64,000 nucleotides of DNA from Lophius americanus (Eukaryota; Chordata; Actinopteri; Lophiiformes; Lophiidae), in the NCBI GenBank assembly GCA_037951165.1, contig JBBDHG010000008.1, positions 8,552,001 through 8,616,000 of the forward strand. The letters are read 5' to 3'. Below the pieces are notes generated by a model. It did no database searches. It saw only the letters and a program-made list of their open reading frames with translations, and was not told where the DNA came from. The translations under genes were made by a program, and so were the position numbers. Below are positions 56,794-64,000 of the stretch, piece by piece (positions within the stretch are counted from its first letter, which is position 1; each line of letters begins with the position of its first letter).

Positions 56794-59700
56794 GTGAAGA
56801 ACACATTTAACTTTCTTTTTTTTTTTACAAATTCTGGCATAGTGCTCTTTTCTACAATTTGCTGTATTTATCCAAAAATCTAATTTGTATTTGGTTTGGC
56901 TGATGTTTTTTGTATTTTGGGGGTGCTGCAGGGGATTTCAATGCAGCCAGTGTGCAGGACCACATCCTGAGTAACTAGCATGGATACTTGGGACCCGTTC
57001 TAAAATATGATTGGTCACTTAAACATAAAATAGTCAAAAGAAAGTCTTGCAACAATGGAGTGAGCTTTGGAAGTTCTAGAGGTGGCCAGAGGAGACAAGT
57101 TACCCTCAAGCTGCCACTAGAGGGGGAGCTTCCAGGATCTGTGCTGGGATGGTGTGGAGCTTAGGTCCTGGTCCCTATCTGTGACCAGTGGCCATAAGTT
57201 TCTTTGACGTTAGGAGTGTCTGGCTCAAGGTATTTTGTGGTGGCATCAGGACTATTCGCGTTGGCACCAGACTTTGAAGGAACAGCTGATACAGGAGGAT
57301 CAACAGCAAGACAGCGAGGACTGCCACTTGGAATATGGATATAGACAGAATAAGTTTATGTTGGAGGCATTTATAACTTTCCGGTATATTGTTTAATGTG
57401 AAGATTCATTCTTCCACTTTGACTCTCTTTTCAATGGGAAAGGCCAAGCTGACACAGGCTTGATTGGAGCCATAGATTGAAAATGAGATGGAACTAGGCA
57501 TCGAATAAAAGAGGGGGTCCATTGCAGAGCTTAAGAAGAAAAATGGTCTAAAAATCAGTGATATAAGAAGGAAAACTGAATATCTCTAAAGTTGATGTGG
57601 TGGAATCAGGACAAAATGGTTTAGTGTAATGATTTAAGCATCTTTAATGAGGGCCTAATTGCTCTGAGCATCTTTGACCTTTTGCTCAGTAACTACACGA
57701 CTAGGTCAGCATATTTCCTGAACTGCAGGACTAGTTGGGGGTTCCCCGTGTGCTGCGGTTAGTACCTACCGAAGTGGTTTAAGGACAGACGACTGGTGAG
57801 CTGGCAACAGAGTCATGGTACCAAGACTCGCTGATGCCGGTGTTGTATGATTTTCAGAATATACTGCTGCACACGTTTCTGAATAACGTTAATTCCATTT
57901 CTGCTAGAAAGGTGACAAAAAACTCCAAAGGGGATCTGTAGAATATGAGGCCCGTGTATTTAATGTTATGGCTGATTGATTTAGTAAAAAAAAAATGCTG
58001 TCACTTCTTTCTAACAGCTGTGTGAACTTGTTTCTCATCTGTCCTTGTTCCAAATGCGGTTTTCCTTTGACCTAACGGCAGCCCTCCTGTGAATGGCGTC
58101 TATTCATGTCACTCGTGGAAAAAAAGAGGAGAAAATTTGAATCATCATTTGTGAAATTTAACAAATGAGGAGGGGGAAGGTGAGGTTGGGGGTTCAGTGG
58201 TGGCGGCTCAGATAATGAAAATTGTCCCTGAACTTGATTTCCTTAATCACTGCATGTCCCTCTTTCTGTTAATTGAAGATAATTATAGGATTTTAATTTT
58301 CTTATGTAGGTTAAAGAGGAGAGTGAGGCGTCAGAGCAGAAGACGAAACTGAGGCAGATGAAGATGAAGAGGCCGACAGAGTCTATTAGGGATGCACACA
58401 CACTGAACAAAGGCATCAGAAAATATAAGATCAAGTTTAAAATAAAAGTATTTTATATTAAGTTTTGTGGAGTATGATGAAATGAAATTAGCCTGTTAAA
58501 AAAATATAGTAATTTGAAGAAAAAGCTGGCTTGCACAATGCTAGTTATATTTTGTTCTCTATTTATTAATTTGTATGATGGCTAAATAAATGTGACATTA
58601 CTTGAATTGTGAAGTTTTCATGAAAATCTGCAAAATAATTATTTAGCCCACTTCATACTCAACATTTAATTGAAAAAATAAAAAACAAGCTATTTAATAA
58701 AAAAATAAAAAACGGTGCTTCACAGTTAATTTACCTTACAGACTTGTTTTATGGGGACACAAATACATAAACTCATTATGTATATTATATTATGTCAGGT
58801 ACAACAGAAATTCATCTTAGAGGTTTGACAAACAAAAACCTAATTTGATTAATTCATTACCTTATGACTTGTATCAAAAGCTGGTAAGCAAAATTAAGCT
58901 TATAACAAAACATTTTGAGAGACAACTATAATAAATTTAGTCTATTTTACATTTTTTTAAATGATTTAAAACAAAATTCCAAACACAGGAGGTAAATGAG
59001 GAAAGATTGTTAATTTAAAAACATGGCAAGTCCAGAACATATCAGCAACATGATCCTAAAAACAAAATATTTCATGCATGTTTGGGACATTTAACTGTAA
59101 AATCAACCCAAGATTGGGGTCTGTATGTTCATCGTCCAACCCAGTGAGGCACGTAAATGCAGTGATAGTACGTTTCATTTATAGAGAACTTTTCTGGAGA
59201 TTACAATTTGTTTCATAGGAGAGAAAAAGACAACAGATAGGAAAATAAATGGGACACTGGGTGCAGCTCCAACATGTTCTTTTTAATTAGCTTAGACCCT
59301 AATCCAAATTCTAGCAAGACATTTGTGCCAACAAATGAAAAAAATAACATCATGGATGTTGTCAGCCCCTGAAATGAGTTTTTTTTCTTCTAAGAGATTC
59401 ACACATTATACCGTATCTGGATGAATTAAGGAAAATGTAGAAAAGAGCACTATGCCATAAAGTTTTAGAAAATAAGTGTGCTCTTCACTGGCGCATTCTC
59501 CACTCTTCCCACAGATTTAATGAAAATTTAAAAATAGAGATTAAATTCATGAAAAAAAACTCACAATGAACGAGAGTGAAATGAACCTGCATATTCTCCA
59601 TCATCCCGTTCCAATAGAATGAAAAAGGTACTTCCTTTCCTCATGCCCGTGTTTCATGAAAATCTGTCTTATAGATGTTGTTCAACAACAGAGACAGTGT

Positions 59701-59849
59701 GCGGCTCAAAAAGACTGAATAATGAAATAAATAGAACAACACAATTGTTTCAGAGAGTTCATAAATGCCTTACTAGAACAGAATATTTGAGGGAGGATTT
59801 AAAAACTGCTCTGTGGGGTTTGAAATCCTCTAATAAGGATGCGCCGGTA
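56794..59849. other. Non-coding interval, no gene seen
   Basis: AT-rich with short frames only. A CTGCCACTAGAGGGGGAGC word at 57109-57127 echoes the core of the CTCCCCCTAGTG family in reverse, but without other family segments. A line of A/T-rich sequence at 58480-59000 shows nothing recognisable. Confidence 0.5.
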
Positions 59850-60120
59850 CAGACTAATTCGAGTCAAGGCCATTTAAAGTTTTCAAAAATAATAGTAAAT
59901 TATTTTAAACAAATAGCCATGGATCGGGAGCAATTTGATTGTGTTAAATTGATTCCTTCCTTCTACAGCAGTTGCTGGAGCTCTGACTGATACCAGTGTG
60001 ACAAGCATTGCAATAGTCAAGGGACAACAAAAAAAAAGTGTGAATAATTTTGCGGAAATCAGAGGGAGACATGAAATATCTGTCAGGAAATATCTTAACA
60101 TTCCCTTTCAATTCAATAAT
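59850..60120 (-). mobile_element. LINE reverse-transcriptase fragment, reverse
   Basis: The - strand reads KIFPDRYFMSPSDFRKIIHT, FFLLSLDYCNACHTGISQSS, corresponding to the SRLDYCNAL..G segment after the catalytic core of L2/Rex1-type reverse transcriptases. The rest is too broken to align by eye. It is not contiguous with the LINE at 53.5-56.5 kb and is probably a separate 5'- and 3'-truncated copy. Confidence 0.6.
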
Positions 60121-63100
60121 TCAAGATCATGCTGGGAGTGATGTCAAAGCTGCTCACGTATTGGTGAATCTTTAACGTTGGCGGACGCTTCGAGTAGACA
60201 TGAGAAGAAATAAAGTACACACTGTGTTATTGTACCTTTGTAGAGTTTGCAGCTGTCTCTACATTTCTTGAGTCTTTATTTTTCGGACAACTTATTACTT
60301 TTACCTCCTTCATTGTAAAAGAAATATCTTTACTTACTATCCAAAATTTTCAAAACGTTACCTGTTTTAATACATGATTTAATATATTTCGCAATAAATT
60401 GTTTTTATTTTTGCAAGCAAGACAGGCACGTTTTTTCTGAACACTTTGATTTTACCCCCATCTATTTGTGCTCTACCTAACAGTTATTCACTCGGGATAC
60501 ATTCATAGGCTGAAAATGGTAGAAATTCTCTTCCTAATCCCTTAAATAGATATTATGGTAATATGACATGAGTAGATGTTGGGTTTGCACAAATCCAGTC
60601 AGAAGAAATATTCTTAAGGAGTTTTGTGAAATCTATAGTTTAAGCATAATTGAAGCAAATGATGAAAGAAGGTTAATGAAAGTGAAATAAACATTTTTCC
60701 GTTTATCCAGATCCACATGAATTCATCAGAAAACAACAAAGCATTATACTGCCAAATGGAAAACAGTTTAATATTTGATTGTTATGCGTTAAAAGCATGT
60801 CCTGCATTGCATTCAACCATATATACATTGATCCGAAACACGTTGGGAAAATATCATGATAATTACATGCTCTGCAGCTTCAGCAAAGTCGGGTTTTGAT
60901 ATATGTTGTGGAAAAATTTGTAAAAGAAAAAGAAAAGCATAACAAAACATCTATTTTCAAACCATTTTTACCAAGGAAAGTACTAACCATTAAATTCCAT
61001 TGCAGAATCCATGCAGGCTAACAGATCTCTGATAAGGGGCAGCATTTCAGAAACAGTTTCAGAAATGTGTTCAATGTAGTCAATTTGCTCTAGTTTATGT
61101 TCAACATCATTTGAAATGGGTCTGGGTTCTTATTGGTTAATAATTTCTGCAGTCTTTCCTGCTGCATGCTGGATCCTCCTACCGAATGTCATGAAATTAT
61201 GTTGAGCAGTTTTTGCATAATCCTGCTAATAAATAGACAAAAACAGAATCTTTACCTCCATCTAGGTTTCTTTCAAAGGGAAATGGTTGTACGAGCAGCT
61301 GCCGTGATTTTGAGCTTTTCCACGGATGCAATCATGAGGGTTTACTCCTTAAACAATCTCAGGTTTTATTGATGAATGGAGCAGGTTCCGAACATCTCCT
61401 CCTCAACAATCATTAAGCTGCTGCTGGTAGAAAATGATCAGAAATAAAGCCTTAAAGGGCATCTTTATTTTAATTTCCCACACCACGAGCCCTGAATTCC
61501 CCAGACTGCAAATTCCCTATTTGATAGGAAAATTACATTCCAGGGGTTTTCTGAACCTGACTTGTGTTCTTTCATTCACAGCAGCCTTTCTCTGCAATTT
61601 CCCCGTTGTGGGACTAATAAAGGTTTGTCTTATGTTATCATTTTTCATCCCTTCGTTTTGATCCTTTATCTGAGAGTCCAGAATGTGTTTTAGGCTTTGT
61701 CTGTCACATCTGGTTAAGTCATTCAACCTTCTCTGGCCTGGCCACATCGCTGCCAAGTAATTTGGAAATTATTAAGTAAAAAATGAGAAAATACTTAAAT
61801 TGTGACAAAAATCAAGGGACTGAAATTACTGAGGGAGGGAATAGCAGTCTGAAGCAAACTAGATGATGAGGAAACACACGGTGTTTGTTTTTTACAGGTG
61901 TTTGAGAGCCTTATTTTATACTTTCAGGGCTGCTGACCAAACTAATGGCAGTCTACAGAAGCTAAATGTTTGGAATGGCTTTCTGTTATGTGTAATATCG
62001 CAGACGTTTGAGACAAAGTGGATGTGTGAAAAAGGTAAAAAGAAAAAGCTAGGGCTTTATTATTACTGTGAGCCATGGCTAATGCTTTGTGTTGCCTCTC
62101 CATTACCTTGGAAATTTGAAGACGCGTTTGTCTTGGAAATCTATGGCAGAGCGCAATCACAGTCCTTTGTAGCTGACAAAATGATGCGAGCTTTGAGCGA
62201 TTATGAAAAAACTGACCATCTTTTTTCCCTGTGGGGGATGAGGACAGGGAAGAAAACCAGCATTGCGTCCAGTAAATTGAGTTTATTTATGTAATGTGTG
62301 TCGGCAAGGACACTGCTGAGCGGCGCAGCAAAGCGCTGATTGATCTTTCAGAAGCAATCAGGACGAGCAGCGAGCAGAAAATGGGCTGGCGTCTCATCTC
62401 GGAGTGGGATTACATGACACCTAAAAGAGACCTGGACCAGTATAAAAGAAGACCAAACCAGGTCAGGATCATGGTACTATGTCATGCAGGAGCCTATAGA
62501 TGCAGCTGCCATCAATTTATTAGAGAAATTTATGAACAAATGGATCTATTCAGAATCACTTTACTCATGGGTGTGTGGTGACTTCATGTGTTCTACAGAG
62601 AACATCTCATCATGCTGTGATACTGCTAATCTTGGGATCAGCATGAGCTTCCTATTTATGAGCTAGATCCTGCTCAGAGACGAAAACAAGAAAAAAGAGA
62701 TAAAATTAAGGAAGTTCAGTCTCCTCAATTATTACACCTGAATGGCCCTATGATACCTTGACTCTCATAATCTGACTCCTCAAAACAATGCTGAATTTCT
62801 AGATTGATAGAAAGGACTTTATTGATCTGTGGAGGAGAGATTTCAGTGGGAGTATCTTAGCAGATCAGAGAAATTGCACAACCTTTCGCTTGTAGATATT
62901 AAAGTTGCGGAGGTATCGATTCCATAAAGAGTCGTAATAAGTCCAATTGAAAATAAAAGATAATACAGATAATTGTTGTACTTTGCATCCTTGACTCCAA
63001 AGATGGTATACTAAAATAACAGAGAAGGACTAAGAGAAACTGCACAGTCTGAAAGGGGACTGCTGTAACAGGCTGCCAGCAGCGTTGGAATGTAATTAAT

Positions 63101-63635
63101 TTGGTATCTCTTAGTTTGTTGTTCAAGATAACACTATTTTAATAATGGCAGTTTTCTTCATGTAGTAGCTCTTAAATTTTCTCCCAATGAAGTATCCCAT
63201 TTATGTGTTTTTTTCTCTGCTAAAGTCAAGTCACTCACAGTTAGAAAGTGCTACAAAAACCACAACCCATACAAGATCCATCCGTTACAGCTTTGCAAGG
63301 TTGCAGGACCTGAAACCAGCTGTCATTGGCTGAGAAGCGAGGTAAACCTGGAGTAAACAGACCGAATAGAAATCAGGTGAACATGTTTATAAGTAAGCCC
63401 CAAGTAATTCAGTATGCAAACCTATGACCTTCTTGGTCATGCTAGCGAGCCTTCTAATTTAAGACATTAAAATTAAAAACACAGGAAATCTTGACTTGAA
63501 AAAGTAGATTTGGTTTTTTAAACTTTGCTCAAACAGCTTTCAAATCTTCTTACACCCCACGCGTTAATCGGGTCGGTTTATCATCAGCCCGGTTAAATGA
63601 GGGAGTTTGCTCGTTGGTCTAACTTTTTCAACATT
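60121..63635. other. Non-coding interval, no gene seen
   Basis: Two frames of 143 and 95 codons at 61863-62294 and 62294-62581 lie end to end but show no domain. The sequence 62030-62420 is repeat-poor and could be conserved non-coding DNA. No splice-supported exon was recognised. Confidence 0.45.
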
Positions 63636-64000
63636 ATGCCAAAATTAAAAGAAATTCCAAAAGAGGTGAGGAGGGAGTGAATGTCCACAGTGAGAGATAT
63701 TATCTACAACTGGAGAAGATTCAAGAACAATAGAAGAACAATAGTGAACCATCCCAGAAATGGACACCTTAACAAAACATCTGGAAGAGTGAGGTAACGA
63801 CAGATTTAGGAAGTCACAAAGATGAACAATGACTGATTCTCTCTTCTAAATAATTGTCAGTTTCCCTGTCTTCACTAATCCAAACACACTGGGCCAAAAT
63901 GGCAATGATCATCTGAACTTTGCCAGAATAACTGAGGACCCTCAGAGTTTTTGGGAGACAATTCTATGATCTGGTGGGTTGAAGGTCTCAGTGTTAGGAG
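63636..64000 (+). pseudogene. Tc1/mariner-like transposase pseudogene, runs off the window
   Basis: ATG at 63636 opens MPKLKEIPKEVRRE, then a stop. After a frameshift-like gap STVRDIIYNWRRFKNN and HPRNGHLNKTSGRVR can be read, resembling the paired-type helix-turn-helix DNA-binding region of Tc1 transposases. At 63937-64000 the frame gives TEDPQSFWETIL, stop, SGGLKVSVLG, the FW..VLWSDESK segment of the catalytic DDE domain with Trp changed to TGA and the aspartate lost. The linker between the two is compressed, so part of the domain is deleted. Terminal inverted repeats were not found upstream in the window, and the 3' end is outside. Confidence 0.75.

Noticed and set aside
61863..62581. Adjacent 143- and 95-codon frames considered as a possible gene
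   Set aside because: No domain, no promoter or splice support; the frames overlap others on the opposite strand.

Overview
This window looks like nuclear DNA of a bony (teleost) fish. It is AT-rich and almost gene-free. It carries dinucleotide arrays, long pyrimidine-rich tracts, tRNA-derived SINEs, L2/Rex-type LINE remnants and a Tc1-like transposase relic. The one clear coding segment is the 3'-terminal exon of a delta-1 protocadherin, best matched to the long isoform of protocadherin-1 (pcdh1). No operons, CRISPR arrays or other prokaryotic features are present.

Layout on the + strand. 1-10321 is the last intron of pcdh1. It contains a 0.65-kb MITE-like element, a (CA)n run, a perfect 24-bp hairpin, a LINE/SINE 3' tail and a palindromic pair of E-boxes. 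10322-10746 is the terminal coding exon (141 codons, first codon split by the intron). The 3'UTR follows, with a weak ATTAAA signal about 250 bp past the stop and an overlapping AATAAA cluster near 14.0 kb as a distal alternative. From about 11 kb to 21 kb I see only apparently unique non-coding DNA. From 21 kb on, repeats accumulate: a 0.5-kb minisatellite inside an older dispersed repeat, five pyrimidine-rich domains all on the same strand (23.3-31.9 kb), two inverted copies of the older repeat at 33 kb, an interrupted SINE at 35 kb, AT/TG microsatellites at 39 kb, LINE tails, and a nested retrotransposon block at 51-57 kb. That block is built around a decayed L2-clade LINE on the - strand with endonuclease and reverse-transcriptase remnants. 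The window ends inside a Tc1/mariner-like transposase pseudogene.

The most distinctive pattern not explained by a standard family I can name is a dispersed element seen about nine times between 22.4 and 54.8 kb, in both orientations. It has tandem monomers of about 135-160 bp sharing a CTCCCCCTAGTG core, followed by a distinct terminal module. Two copies carry a further shared 3' extension with a matching open reading frame. Two weak exon-like islands (30.9 kb +, 32.8 kb -) are flagged. All family assignments come from reading the sequence; no database search was possible.
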